Part shown: positions 33,032 through 41,650 of the stretch, piece by piece
Position numbering within the stretch: position 1 is the first letter of the stretch
How the letters are laid out: each line of letters begins with the position of its first letter
NCBI GenBank assembly: GCA_022574595.1
Contig: JACZRS010000006.1
Span: 1 to 41,837 of the forward strand
Direction of reading: 5' to 3'
DNA from: Planctomycetota bacterium
GTDB taxonomy: Bacteria > Planctomycetota > Phycisphaerae > Phycisphaerales > SM1A02
DNA: 41,837 bases
The notes under the pieces: model-generated
Seen by the model: only the letters and a program-made list of their open reading frames with translations
The model's database searches: none
Told to the model about the DNA's origin: nothing
Translations under genes and position numbers: made by a program

Positions 33032-34267
33032 TTACACATCTTCATCATCTTCCTCCGAAAATTCAAACGCTTCGCGCGCCAGGTATCGTGGCCGGCGCAT
33101 GCCGATATTAAACATCAGTCCGACCATGATCCATGCTGTGACGAGACTGGATCCACCATAACTTACAAACGGAAGCGTCATTCCTGTAATAGGCATAATG
33201 CCGATGGTCATGCCTGTGTTAATAGTCATTTGCGCAAGGAGCAGCGCACTAATTCCAACCGGTACAAGGCGCGCAAAGGGGTCCTTGGTCTGCGCCGCAA
33301 CCAGCAACCCCCCCCCTACAAGCGTTATGAACAGCCCCCATATCACAAGCGCACCCATCATGCCCCACCTACAAGCAACAACTGCAAAGATCATATCATT
33401 ATGATCTTCAGGTAATTTGTTAAATGTTATAAGTGCAGCACCATGTCTTTCTCCTGCTCCGGTTAATTGCCCTGCACCGGTTAATGTCATAGCCCGCGCG
33501 CCTTGATAACCGATGCCGTTTTCGTACTGGGGATCTCCTATTATTTGTGCATAGAGTGCTTTAATGCGATTTGCCTGGTGTGGTTTTAGTAATGGATACA
33601 TTGCGGGGGCAAGCGATAAACCTAAAATCACAACAAGCATAATATGACGCAACTTGGCGCCAGCAGCTACTAGCATGGCAAATAGCGTTGGTAGAAACAA
33701 TAGAGCAGTACCAAGATCCGGCTCAATCAGCACTAAACCCATAGGAATAAAGGTCAGCGCCAGCGGCAACATCAAACCACCCAATCGACGATAGTTACTG
33801 CGAAATCGCAAGTAACTCGCAAGCGCAACTACGTAAGCAATCTTGGCTAATTCCGATGGTTGAAAATCAGTAACTACAAGAGAAATCCATCGCCTGGCAC
33901 CATTTCTCGGACGAACAATGGAATCGGGCACAAAGGGAATTAATACGAAAATGAGCATAAGCAGCACGAGAATTAAGAATGGATAACTAAATACGCGGGC
34001 CCATTTGTAATGTGGTACTGCAACAACACACGCTGCTACTATGCCAACGAATATAAATACCAGATGCCTTGTTGCGTAATCAGGTTCCCCCGGACGTGGG
34101 ATTCCTGAAATCGAAAAGTAACCTATAAAGCTTAAGGCCAGTGCAGCTACTACACATAGCCAACCAATATTAAAAATAGCGACCGTAGGCCTATGAAGTC
34201 TGCGCGTTTGTTTGCCCAGCCCAGATAGCGTGATACCTCCGCCACCTCTTCTGCCAAATATAAACAT
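33032..34267 (-). CDS. rodA: RodA, SEDS-family peptidoglycan glycosyltransferase
   Basis: The 411-residue product has about ten membrane segments and the SEDS family landmarks: NGARRWISL, FQPSELAKIA, IEPDLGTALLF (with the catalytic Asp), LPEDHNDMIFAVV, and GMTLPFVSYGGSS near the C-terminus. It polymerises lipid II into glycan strands during elongation, paired with PBP2. The tail (EFSEEDDEDV) is unusually acidic. Its ATG shares the A of the PBP2 stop codon (TAATG), so translation is coupled to the gene upstream and equal amounts of both are likely. Its presence is consistent with planctomycetes of this class having a peptidoglycan wall. Confidence 0.93.
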   Translation of the reverse strand: MFIFGRRGGGGITLSGLGKQTRRLHRPTVAIFNIGWLCVVAALALSFIGYFSISGIPRPGEPDYATRHLVFIFVGIVAACVVAVPHYKWARVFSYPFLILVLLMLIFVLIPFVPDSIVRPRNGARRWISLVVTDFQPSELAKIAYVVALASYLRFRSNYRRLGGLMLPLALTFIPMGLVLIEPDLGTALLFLPTLFAMLVAAGAKLRHIMLVVILGLSLAPAMYPLLKPHQANRIKALYAQIIGDPQYENGIGYQGARAMTLTGAGQLTGAGERHGAALITFNKLPEDHNDMIFAVVACRWGMMGALVIWGLFITLVGGGLLVAAQTKDPFARLVPVGISALLLAQMTINTGMTIGIMPITGMTLPFVSYGGSSLVTAWIMVGLMFNIGMRRPRYLAREAFEFSEEDDEDV

Positions 34268-36618
34268 TACAGCTCGCCCTTAGGCAGATATTCCAAATCC
34301 TGCAATGCGTAGATGATTTGGTTGGCAATCGGTCCTGCAGTTCGACCTCCTGAACCGCCGTATTCCACTACGACAGTTATAGCGTATTGCGGCAGGGCTT
34401 TTCCAGAACTCTTTGGCCCGACAAGTCCAACAAACCAAGCATGATCGAGTTCTTCAATAACTGCATCATTCTTATCAATGCGTCCATCTCTGTTTGTATC
34501 TACAGCAATTTGATCATCTTTGGAGTTTACCTTGCCATCATCATTAGTATCAACAGCTCGCCAAGGCGGAGCCTGTGCAGTTCCAGTTTTTGCCCAAACC
34601 GTAACACCCTTTGCATTAATAACCGGTTCGCCAAGCGCTCGGATTCGATATCCCGTGCCATAACGTTCATGTACAGATTGGCGCAATCCTTCCAATATGG
34701 CATCAACAGTACTAGGGGCAATGCTAAAATCTTCCTGACTGCGACGTTCATTATTCTCACGAGGATCGTTGCGCACAAGCGTGGCATCACGAATCACGCC
34801 TCCACGAACAATCGTTGCATAAGCATTTGCCGCCTGAACCGGAGTCCATGTAATCGGCCCTTGTCCTATACCCATAAAGATTGTCGCTGACCGAGTCTCG
34901 CCCACTTTTTTATACTTAGCAAGACGTCTCTCGTCGGGGAGTGTTCCTGTCATTTCACCGCGCGCAGAACCATCAGTATAATAAATCAAACCAATATCAA
35001 GCCTTTGGCCCAATCCAAATCGATCAAACCAATCGTTAAGGCGATCCATTTTTAATCGATCCGCTAATGTGTAAAAATAAATATTGCAGGAACGCGCAAG
35101 CGCCCCAGTAGCTGTCAAATCTCCATGCGTCATAAACTGAGGTTTACGATAAATCCAACACCGGGTATGGTTTGTAATCTCAGGGAAGAAATGTCCCGTA
35201 CAAGTAATGGGCTCAATAATTTCTACTTTTTCCTCAGTTACCGCAGCTGCAAGCACTAAGGGTTTAATAATAGAACCGGGTGGGTATATTCCCTCCACTG
35301 GTCTATTGGTATATGGTTGATTTCTAATTTGCTCCGTCTTATTCATACTCCGCGCCATCTTTATAGTGGGCATTGAAACCATCGCGAGTATTTCCCCTGT
35401 TTTAACTTCTATTACAACCGCAGCGCTATTTAGTGATGTACCGACAGGTAATTTCTTATTTTCCTGCCAAGGTTGTACGACACTAAGGCCATAAGATGGG
35501 TTTAGAATTGCCTGAATTGTCGCTTGCAACTGAATATCTAATGTAAGCTGTAAGTCCTTTCCCTCTACATGCTTTGTTATCTTTTCACTATCTGTATCCA
35601 GCCTGTGGTAGATCATCCCGCGCAAGCCACGAAGTTGATCCTCAAACACTCTTTCAAGTCCACGTGACCCCACAATGTCGTTTGTAGGGTTGTAACCTCC
35701 TAGATCAACTTTACCTGTTGCCAGATTACGAAACGGCCTGCGAACCCATTCTTCATGCCAAACCTCATCACGTACAGATCCGAGTATGTGATCGGCGATT
35801 CCCGTAACCTGTACGGTAATAGGCATTTGACTTCTAATCGGACTAGGTAATCCGGAGCGATCAAGCGTGACCTCAAATTCTTTCCATGGATAATCACGCT
35901 GATGTGAGTTGAGAACTGAGACCATTCCCAAATAACCTTCTTCTTCGCCAATACGCCTAAATACCGAAGCAACCTCATCACTTACTCGTGACAAGATAAC
36001 ATGTGCTTGTTTCTGTTCAAGTATAGGCATAACCAGGAAGTCTTTGTCCTTTGTCGAACTTCTACCAAACTTGATTTGTTCGCTAATCTGGGCTTTGCGC
36101 TGCCGAACCCAATAGTCCGCAGCCATGGATTGAACATCTCTTTTAATTGCATCAATACGTCTATTTAGCTCTGCTCGCTCAATTTCACCAAGGGCAACAA
36201 TTTCCTGTAATACATCTTCGATACGGTTTTCGTACTCAGGAAGTACCTCTTCAACCTTCCTGACTCGCTCTGCTGGACTTAATGCGTCCCATTGACTGCG
36301 ATTTTCTCGTACCGCTTGTTTTCTAGCTTCATCCAGCGCCCATGCTCCGGTTATTACCGAGTAATGCAGTGCAACGTCATAGCTCGGCCGATCTATGGCT
36401 AGCTGCTTACCATTACGATCTATAATGCGGCCTCGAATTGTTGGAAGATATGTTGTTAAATCTAAACGTTTTTCAGCTTCTGCAAGCCGCTCTGCGCCTT
36501 CAACAATAGATAGCCTAAATAACTGCGCAAACAGCAGAAAAGTAAAACCAATCGCAAAAGTAAACAGCAAGACCAAGCGCCTGCGAAACATACTCTCTAT
36601 GATCTTTTTTTGGGCCAT
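34267..36618 (-). CDS. mrdA: Penicillin-binding protein 2 with EF-hand-like insertion
   Basis: The 783-residue class B PBP cross-links peptidoglycan in elongation. It has an N-terminal membrane anchor (residues about 13-37), a dimerisation region (TTYLPTIRGRIIDRNGKQLA) and a long pedestal with a coiled-coil-like Arg/Glu-rich stretch (about 90-180). The transpeptidase has SxxK at Ser449 (PPGSIIKP), SxN at Ser510 (ARSCNIYF) and KTGTAQ at Lys677, so it should be active. Straight after the KTG motif, residues 690-718 hold two EF-hand/dockerin-like calcium loops (DTNDDGKVNSKD and DTNRDGRIDKND). Then the normal DHAWFVG strand continues. E. coli-type PBP2 does not have this insertion. RodA follows with a one-base TAATG overlap. 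The region around the loops is 34465-34551. Confidence 0.94.
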   Translation of the reverse strand: MAQKKIIESMFRRRLVLLFTFAIGFTFLLFAQLFRLSIVEGAERLAEAEKRLDLTTYLPTIRGRIIDRNGKQLAIDRPSYDVALHYSVITGAWALDEARKQAVRENRSQWDALSPAERVRKVEEVLPEYENRIEDVLQEIVALGEIERAELNRRIDAIKRDVQSMAADYWVRQRKAQISEQIKFGRSSTKDKDFLVMPILEQKQAHVILSRVSDEVASVFRRIGEEEGYLGMVSVLNSHQRDYPWKEFEVTLDRSGLPSPIRSQMPITVQVTGIADHILGSVRDEVWHEEWVRRPFRNLATGKVDLGGYNPTNDIVGSRGLERVFEDQLRGLRGMIYHRLDTDSEKITKHVEGKDLQLTLDIQLQATIQAILNPSYGLSVVQPWQENKKLPVGTSLNSAAVVIEVKTGEILAMVSMPTIKMARSMNKTEQIRNQPYTNRPVEGIYPPGSIIKPLVLAAAVTEEKVEIIEPITCTGHFFPEITNHTRCWIYRKPQFMTHGDLTATGALARSCNIYFYTLADRLKMDRLNDWFDRFGLGQRLDIGLIYYTDGSARGEMTGTLPDERRLAKYKKVGETRSATIFMGIGQGPITWTPVQAANAYATIVRGGVIRDATLVRNDPRENNERRSQEDFSIAPSTVDAILEGLRQSVHERYGTGYRIRALGEPVINAKGVTVWAKTGTAQAPPWRAVDTNDDGKVNSKDDQIAVDTNRDGRIDKNDAVIEELDHAWFVGLVGPKSSGKALPQYAITVVVEYGGSGGRTAGPIANQIIYALQDLEYLPKGEL

Positions 36619-36733
36619 GTACTTGTGCTACCAACTAGTTATTGATCGACTCCATGCGAGTAATCATATCGGCAAAGGTGCTACTACTGCATTGAATTGG
36701 TTATTTGAAGATGAAGCGCACAAATAGCCTTCC

Positions 36734-37798
36734 TCACACATTAAACAGAAAATGCACGATATCCCCATCCTGCACCTGATAGTTCTTTCCTTCGCTGCGC
36801 ATCTTGCCTGCTGCCTTGATGGCTTTTTCGTTCTTTAACTCCACCAGATCATCTACGCTATAACACTCTGCACGAATAAATCCACGCTGAATATCAGAGT
36901 GAACCGCCCCGGCTGCCTCGGGCGCGTTGGCTCCGCAGCGTATTGTCCAAGCGCGAACTTCTTTGTCACCGGCAGTATAAAAAGACGCAAGCCCTAGTAC
37001 GCGATAAACCGCGCGCGCTAGTGGGCCAATTGCAGGCTCCGTTAGCCCCATAGATTCCAGCATCTCATCACGGTCAGCTTCATCAAGCTCCGCAAGCTCA
37101 GCTTCTAATCCCGCACAAACCGCAACCGCCTCGGAGCCTGCGGACTTGGCTAGCTCACTAATAACCTTAAAATCGTTTGTTTCACCCTTGATATTCTCCT
37201 CTGAAACATTCGCAACAAAGAGCATGGGTTTGGCGGTAATCATGCCATAGCTTTTTAGTAATTTCTGATCTGCTTGCGACCAGGTGTTAAGCGTTGGGAT
37301 AGGCAGGCCATCGTTAAGAGGCTCTAACACTTTTTCCATTATCGCAAGTCGAGCCTTTGCTTCCGAATCACCACGCTTTGAAAGCTTGGCCGCTTTTTCA
37401 AGTGATGATTCTGCAACAAGCAGGTCCGCAAGTATTAACTCAGTTTGTAATGATTCGATATCCTTAGCCGGCGTTGGCACGCCTTGTCCATCATCAAAGC
37501 AGCGCACCACATGACATAACGCATCAACTTGTCTTACATGTGACAAAAATTCGTTTGTCTTTGCTGCTCCAGCTCCACTACTAAGACCCGCAATGTCAAC
37601 AAACTCGATTGTTGCAGCTACGATTTGTTTAGTTGTAATATTAGATGCAATTGTTCCCAATCTAGGATCGGGAATCTTCGCTATACCAAGATGAGGCTTT
37701 AAGCCTCCAACTGGCAAGCTACTTATAGGCGTACCTGTAAGTGAGCAAAAGAGTGTTGTTTTTCCAGAGCTGCCCAGCCCGACAATACCGCATTCCAT
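36734..37798 (-). CDS. ychF: YchF/OLA1-type P-loop nucleotide hydrolase
   Basis: The 354-residue product has the family layout. A P-loop is at residues 7-14, followed by a G3-like motif EFVDIAGLSSGAG, a helical insert, the G4-like FVANVSEEN, and the C-terminal TGS-type domain ending QVQDGDIVHFLFNV. YchF proteins bind ribosomes and prefer ATP, and are linked to translation and stress responses. The P-loop reads GLGSSGKT where GLPNVGKST is nearly universal; the GxxxxGK(S/T) frame is kept, so binding should persist. G4 also lacks the classical NKxD, as usual for the family. The start is at ATG 37798. It lies apart from the PBP2-RodA cluster by 115 bp. Confidence 0.9.
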   Translation of the reverse strand: MECGIVGLGSSGKTTLFCSLTGTPISSLPVGGLKPHLGIAKIPDPRLGTIASNITTKQIVAATIEFVDIAGLSSGAGAAKTNEFLSHVRQVDALCHVVRCFDDGQGVPTPAKDIESLQTELILADLLVAESSLEKAAKLSKRGDSEAKARLAIMEKVLEPLNDGLPIPTLNTWSQADQKLLKSYGMITAKPMLFVANVSEENIKGETNDFKVISELAKSAGSEAVAVCAGLEAELAELDEADRDEMLESMGLTEPAIGPLARAVYRVLGLASFYTAGDKEVRAWTIRCGANAPEAAGAVHSDIQRGFIRAECYSVDDLVELKNEKAIKAAGKMRSEGKNYQVQDGDIVHFLFNV

Positions 37799-37907
37799 TA
37801 TTAGTTTTCACCAATCTAATTAGATAATTGTTTCTGTGATTACCAAAACCTTATATGCTACCTTATAGAAGGTTAGTTTTCACATTTAGCAGGTTTGTGA
37901 ATAGATT

Positions 37908-38558
37908 CTAGCTTATCAATTCGAATTTGCCCCATTGGATATCTTCTGAGATGGCATGATCGAGCATGGCTAAATACTCATCTCGAGAAATTTCAATGCA
38001 ACCGAATCGATCCAGATGCTCGGTCCAGAACTGCGTATCCAGCAGGAGCATTCCCCGAAACCTCATCCATGCAACTAGATGCACCAAGCAGATTTTCGAA
38101 GAATTAGCGCCGCCTAAGGCTGGGAAGCTGAACATCGACTCGCCAAAGAATGCCCCAGCGATTTGTACACCATATAACCCACCAACAAGCTTGCCATCCA
38201 GCCAGGCTTCGATACTGTGCGCCTTGTTCAGCTTATTAAGCGCCACGTAAGCATCAATCATTCGCTGATCGATCCAAGTCAGGTCATCATCTGTCCTTGG
38301 CTTTGAACAGGCGCGCATTACGCCAACAAAATCCCGATCGCATGTAATTTCAAATCTCCCCTTATTAACTTCGCGCAAGAGACTCTTTGGAATGTGAAAA
38401 TCATCTAAGGGCAGTATCGCCCTAGGGTCAGGGTTATACCAATGGATTGCAGGATCATCTGGATCAGCCATGGGAAACCAACCTCGTTGATATCCCCAAA
38501 GCAGAAGCTCCGGCGACAGCTCATTGGGATCAATCTCTTTATTTGCGTTTTCGTGCAT
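37908..38558 (-). CDS. aat: Leucyl/phenylalanyl-tRNA-protein transferase
   Basis: The 216-residue product adds Leu or Phe from tRNA to proteins with N-terminal Lys or Arg, making them N-degrons for ClpS/ClpAP. Family marks are LLWGYQRGWFPMADP, IHWYNPDPRAILPLD, FEITCDRDFVGVMRAC, DLTWIDQRMIDAYV and FFGESMFS, then the catalytic block GGANSSKICLVHLVAW and MLLLDTQFWTEHLDRFG. In the last block D-T-Q-F-W replaces the more usual D-C-Q. The ATG at 38558 is chosen; a TTG one codon earlier is unlikely. It is divergent from the aldo/keto reductase gene, with 92 bp between. Confidence 0.92.
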   Translation of the reverse strand: MHENANKEIDPNELSPELLLWGYQRGWFPMADPDDPAIHWYNPDPRAILPLDDFHIPKSLLREVNKGRFEITCDRDFVGVMRACSKPRTDDDLTWIDQRMIDAYVALNKLNKAHSIEAWLDGKLVGGLYGVQIAGAFFGESMFSFPALGGANSSKICLVHLVAWMRFRGMLLLDTQFWTEHLDRFGCIEISRDEYLAMLDHAISEDIQWGKFELIS

Positions 38559-38650
38559 CAAATCTTACTCGCTAGCATGCCCGGCCTGGCCATAGACTAT
38601 GATCCTCATCATACTACTTCACAAGATTCATCCTTGGAGATTTTTTACAA

Positions 38651-39610
38651 ATGAATTATCGCCAACTTGGCAAATGGGGCATCCATCTATCGGAAATCGG
38701 TTTCGGTTCCTGGCTAACCCTGAACAATCATGGCCAGGAAAACGCTGATTCACTTCATCATTGCGCATACGAAGCTGGAATCAATTTTTTTGATACTGCC
38801 AACGTTTATGGCCTAGGACACGCAGAAACGCTCGTGGGCAAATCGCTTAAATCGTATAGGCGCGAAACATATGTACTAGCAACAAAAGTTTACTTCGGGT
38901 TTGATCCAGATTGGCCGTTCCCTAAAGCCAATGACCGAGGCCTTTCACGCAAGCACATATTTGAACAATGTAGTGCATCGCTAAAGCGTTTAGATACTGA
39001 TTACATCGATCTTTATCAGTGTCATCGTTACGATCAACGCACTCCGCTAATTGAAACCTGCCACGCTATGAACGATCTAATTATCCAAGGCAAGGTTCTA
39101 TATTGGGGTGTTAGCGAATGGACTGCGGATCAGATTTGTGATGCAGTAGAACTGTGTGAATATCAATCCTGGCACATCCCGGTAAGTAATCAACCTCTAT
39201 ACAACATGATTGAAAGTCATTGGGAAGATGATGTATTTCCAATTTGCGCTAAACTCGGATTGGGGATTGTCAATTTTTCGCCGCTAGCAGAGGGTATTTT
39301 GACCGGCAAATATGCGGATGGAATCCCCGATGATTCTCGAGCTGCCGATGAAGAAGCAGGACAATTTCTTCGTCCACGATTGACTGAAGAAACCATTGAG
39401 AAACTAAAAAAGCTAAAGCAAATCGCAGTTAACCTGGATATTTCCATGGCTACCCTGGCGATTGCTTGGTGCCTGCGACGTGTAGAACTCACAAGCTGCA
39501 TCATCGGAGCAAGCAGACCCGAGCAGATTCTGGAAAATATCAAAGCTAGTGACGTGACGCTCAATGAAACAACACTTAGCGATATTAATGCAATACTTGT
39601 TGGAGAATGA
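38651..39610 (+). CDS. Aldo/keto reductase
   Basis: The 319-residue product is a TIM-barrel NAD(P)H-dependent reductase. The catalytic tetrad is complete: Asp48 and Tyr53 (FFDTANVYG), Lys79 (VLATKV) and His125 (LYQCHRYD). The cofactor-binding C-terminal part includes SCIIGASRPEQILENI. The pattern resembles the potassium-channel beta-subunit-like AKR subgroup (LxxSxxxxGxW..N, SPLAEGILTGKY). Substrate is likely a sugar aldehyde or other small carbonyl, but this cannot be fixed. The ATG follows TTGGAGATTTTTTACAA. The next gene, a glycoside-hydrolase-like protein, starts 27 bp on and may be co-transcribed, hinting at a role in sugar metabolism. Confidence 0.9.
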   Translation: MNYRQLGKWGIHLSEIGFGSWLTLNNHGQENADSLHHCAYEAGINFFDTANVYGLGHAETLVGKSLKSYRRETYVLATKVYFGFDPDWPFPKANDRGLSRKHIFEQCSASLKRLDTDYIDLYQCHRYDQRTPLIETCHAMNDLIIQGKVLYWGVSEWTADQICDAVELCEYQSWHIPVSNQPLYNMIESHWEDDVFPICAKLGLGIVNFSPLAEGILTGKYADGIPDDSRAADEEAGQFLRPRLTEETIEKLKKLKQIAVNLDISMATLAIAWCLRRVELTSCIIGASRPEQILENIKASDVTLNETTLSDINAILVGE

Positions 39611-39637
39611 TCCTTTGTTGGTAATAATAGATTAATA

Positions 39638-40678
39638 ATGCGATACGTTTCAATTTTAATTCTACTCATCTCCACACTCGCTCTCAGCGGAGCTGTGATA
39701 AATAGCGATGATGAAAGCCCCACTACACAACCCGATCCATTCGCACAAATTCATGGCATGACGATTTCGTGCCACGGCTCAGGACGATCATGGGGCTCCG
39801 ATGCCATGGTCGAATCCATGGCCAAGCTAAAAGCTATGGGCGTCAACTGGATAGCAATACATCCATACGCAGGCATTAACCCTAATGGAACGGTTGGCGG
39901 CTCATCTCGGCGCAGTCGAATGTATCAGGATACAACCTGGCTTACCCGCCCTATAGAAGAAGCACATAAACTGGGGTTAAAGATAATGATCAAGCCCCAT
40001 ATTGCTTATTGGGGTAGCCCATTTTCCTGGCGAGGTGAGATCGAATTTGAAACGGAAGAACAATGGGCGCGATTCTTTGAAACTTATCAGCAGTGGATCA
40101 CAATGGTAGCTGAGCTGTCTGCTGATGCTGATGCTTTTGTGGTTGGCACAGAACTCGGGAAAACTGTTCATCACGAAAAACCGTGGCGAATGATCATTGC
40201 AGCCATAAAACAGAAATTCAAAGGACCGCTTACTTACTGCGCCAATTGGGATCGTTATGAAGATGTACCATTTTGGGATGCACTAGATGTGATAGCTTTG
40301 CAGTCTTACTTTCCGTTAGTGAGTCACTCAAATCTACCTTCACCCGATGAGCTGGATAAATCATGGGAGAAATTAATTGCTCGTTTAGAAAGCTTTGCAA
40401 AGAAGAATAATCGCAAGATTCTCCTTGGTGAGCTTGGCTATAACAGATCATCAAATGCAGCACTTCGCCCTTGGGAATCACGACAAGGTGGAGAACAAGC
40501 GGAAGAAACCCAGCGAAGATGTCTAACCGCAGCTTTACCTGCTATAGATTCAAGCGAATGGATCGTTGGCGCATTTCTATGGAAATGGTTCCCCGGCGAA
40601 TCAGGCAGAGGCAGCTTCATAAAAAGCACACCCACCATGCGCAAAGTCATTAGCGATCATTGGGTCAATACTCAATAG
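39638..40678 (+). CDS. Exported GH113-like TIM-barrel glycoside hydrolase
   Basis: The 346-residue product has a signal peptide (ILILLISTLALSGA) and a TIM barrel that starts GMTISCHGSGRSWGSDAMVESM. Barrel strands give WIAIHPYAG, LKIMIKPHIAYWGSP, AFVVGTELGKT (with Glu172 as candidate acid/base) and ILLGELGYN (Glu265 as candidate nucleophile). This spacing and wording resemble family GH113 beta-mannanases and related GTA-TIM-like proteins. FLWKWFPG near the C-terminus is a further typical strand. It may therefore act on mannan or similar glycans outside the cell. A ribosome site is not obvious. Its stop lies only 4 bp from the stop of the convergent YjbR-like gene. Confidence 0.82.
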   Translation: MRYVSILILLISTLALSGAVINSDDESPTTQPDPFAQIHGMTISCHGSGRSWGSDAMVESMAKLKAMGVNWIAIHPYAGINPNGTVGGSSRRSRMYQDTTWLTRPIEEAHKLGLKIMIKPHIAYWGSPFSWRGEIEFETEEQWARFFETYQQWITMVAELSADADAFVVGTELGKTVHHEKPWRMIIAAIKQKFKGPLTYCANWDRYEDVPFWDALDVIALQSYFPLVSHSNLPSPDELDKSWEKLIARLESFAKKNNRKILLGELGYNRSSNAALRPWESRQGGEQAEETQRRCLTAALPAIDSSEWIVGAFLWKWFPGESGRGSFIKSTPTMRKVISDHWVNTQ

Positions 40679-40682
40679 TCAC

Positions 40683-41183
40683 TCAGTCATCAAACCCATC
40701 ATCATCCATAGGCTGCCAACCTTCGGCTGCAAGAGCACTCATCACACGGTCAATCTGCCTGGATGTGTCATCATCCTTCTCGCTTGCTCGGTTCTTCACA
40801 GTCTTAATCTCTACCTCTACCCTCGGGTAAAGATCGCGGCTCTCAATTAGCAATTTCTTTAGGGTCGCAATCTGCCGCTTGTTAGTAATAGTTGCAGTAA
40901 CCCAACCGGCTGGCGCTAAAGTGCGAAATGAGTGCGGCTCAAGCCAATCGTATTTTTCCACAACCTCAATCGACCTCTGCTGAGAAAGCTTAAAAGCGAC
41001 ATAGATCGATGATTGATCTTTAGTAATACCCACATGGGCCAGGAGCTTGGGTTTCTTGAGATTGCCGTTTGGTCCGGGCAGTTTATATGCTCTGCCGCCC
41101 CATTGTGGGGTGGAAAATACGCCACTAAGACCGCTGAGGGTCACGGCCAAATCTCCTAAAATCGCACCAATGCGTTTGTTCAT
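40683..41183 (-). CDS. MmcQ/YjbR-like protein
   Basis: The 166-residue product resembles the MmcQ/YjbR family: TPQWGGRAYKLPGPNGNLKKPKLLAHVGITKDQ, then IEVVEKYDWLEPHSFRTLAPAGWVTATI, a pattern of conserved aromatic and basic residues. YjbR-type domains resemble a double-wing DNA-binding fold, but their role is unproven. The C-terminal 40 residues are acidic and helical (DTSRQIDRVMSALAAEGWQPMDDDG), an addition to the basic domain. No signal peptide is present, so it should be cytoplasmic. The ATG at 41183 is the first in frame. It converges with the hydrolase gene and faces away from the promoter at 41264. Confidence 0.65.
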   Translation of the reverse strand: MNKRIGAILGDLAVTLSGLSGVFSTPQWGGRAYKLPGPNGNLKKPKLLAHVGITKDQSSIYVAFKLSQQRSIEVVEKYDWLEPHSFRTLAPAGWVTATITNKRQIATLKKLLIESRDLYPRVEVEIKTVKNRASEKDDDTSRQIDRVMSALAAEGWQPMDDDGFDD

Positions 41184-41263
41184 ACGTATGAAATCCTTCT
41201 GAGCAGTAAGTTTAGCCCTGTTGGAGCTTAATCCATAGTGTGTGAAATGATCTTCGTTGCTGC

Positions 41264-41291
41264 TTGACGGACGCTTGTCTGGTCGTACAAT
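41264..41291 (+). promoter_or_regulatory. Strong sigma-70-type promoter
   Basis: TTGACG (41264-41269), 16-bp spacer and TACAAT (41286-41291) form the best promoter match seen in this window. Transcription would start near 41298 and run through the hairpin-rich stretch toward tRNA-Gln. Confidence 0.7.
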
Positions 41292-41297
41292 CCTGCT

Positions 41298-41490
41298 GCT
41301 TCCGCATGAGGGGCCGTCGATGACGCCGGAGCAGGGTTAACCTGAGTCGGAGGCATCGCAGGGGGCGCTTAATCGCGGCTGATGAGCGCTGCAGCCTTTG
41401 GGAGTATTGCCGCGGATCCGGTTTCGGCCTTGCCGAGCAACGACCCGCGTCAGGAGTTCGTTTGTTCGGGCAAAGCGTGCTAGAGGGTCC
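41298..41490 (+). ncRNA. Candidate structured non-coding RNA upstream of tRNA-Gln
   Basis: Directly behind the strong promoter lies a GC-rich stretch with many local hairpins: CGTC-GAT-GACG (near 41320), CAGG-GTTAA-CCTG (near 41335), GCGCT/AGCGC (near 41366-41388) and TCGGC-CTT-GCCGA (near 41428). GGGG near 41315 may pair with CCCC near 41490 to close the element. Its size of roughly 190 nt and its own promoter suggest a free RNA or a long leader of the tRNA transcript. It does not match SRP RNA, tmRNA or RNase P words that I know. The 3' end is a guess. Confidence 0.4.
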
Positions 41491-41508
41491 CCATCTCTAC
41501 TACATCAC

Positions 41509-41580
41509 TGGCCCGTGGTGTAATCGGTAACACACCTGGTTTTGATCCAGGCATTCCAAGTTCAAGTCTTGGCGGGCCAG
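41509..41580 (+). tRNA. tRNA-Gln (anticodon UUG)
   Basis: The acceptor TGGCCCG pairs with CGGGCCA. The anticodon stem CCTGG/CCAGG encloses TTTTGAT with anticodon TTG, and the T arm is CCAAG-TTCAAGT-CTTGG. The discriminator is G and CCA is not encoded. A T-run (CTTTTTTTCTTT) directly follows and may end the transcript. A strong promoter lies about 220 bases upstream. Confidence 0.95.
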
Positions 41581-41650
41581 CTTTTTTTCTTTGATGATTC
41601 AGCATCAACTAAAGCAATCCCCCAAGTAGAGTAAACGGGTCTTTAGTAAC

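Larger units (their letters stand above)
41184..41508. other. Spacer with promoter and structured region before tRNA-Gln
   Basis: This 325-bp spacer contains no credible protein gene. It holds a promoter at 41264-41291 and a GC-rich, hairpin-rich stretch that leads up to the tRNA (see separate entries). Confidence 0.6.

Noticed and set aside
41400-41450. T-box leader, because of GGGAGTATTGCCGCGG near tRNA-Gln.
   Set aside because: It does not match the AGGGUGGNACCGCG consensus in spacing, no aminoacyl-tRNA gene follows, and no specifier loop can be placed.
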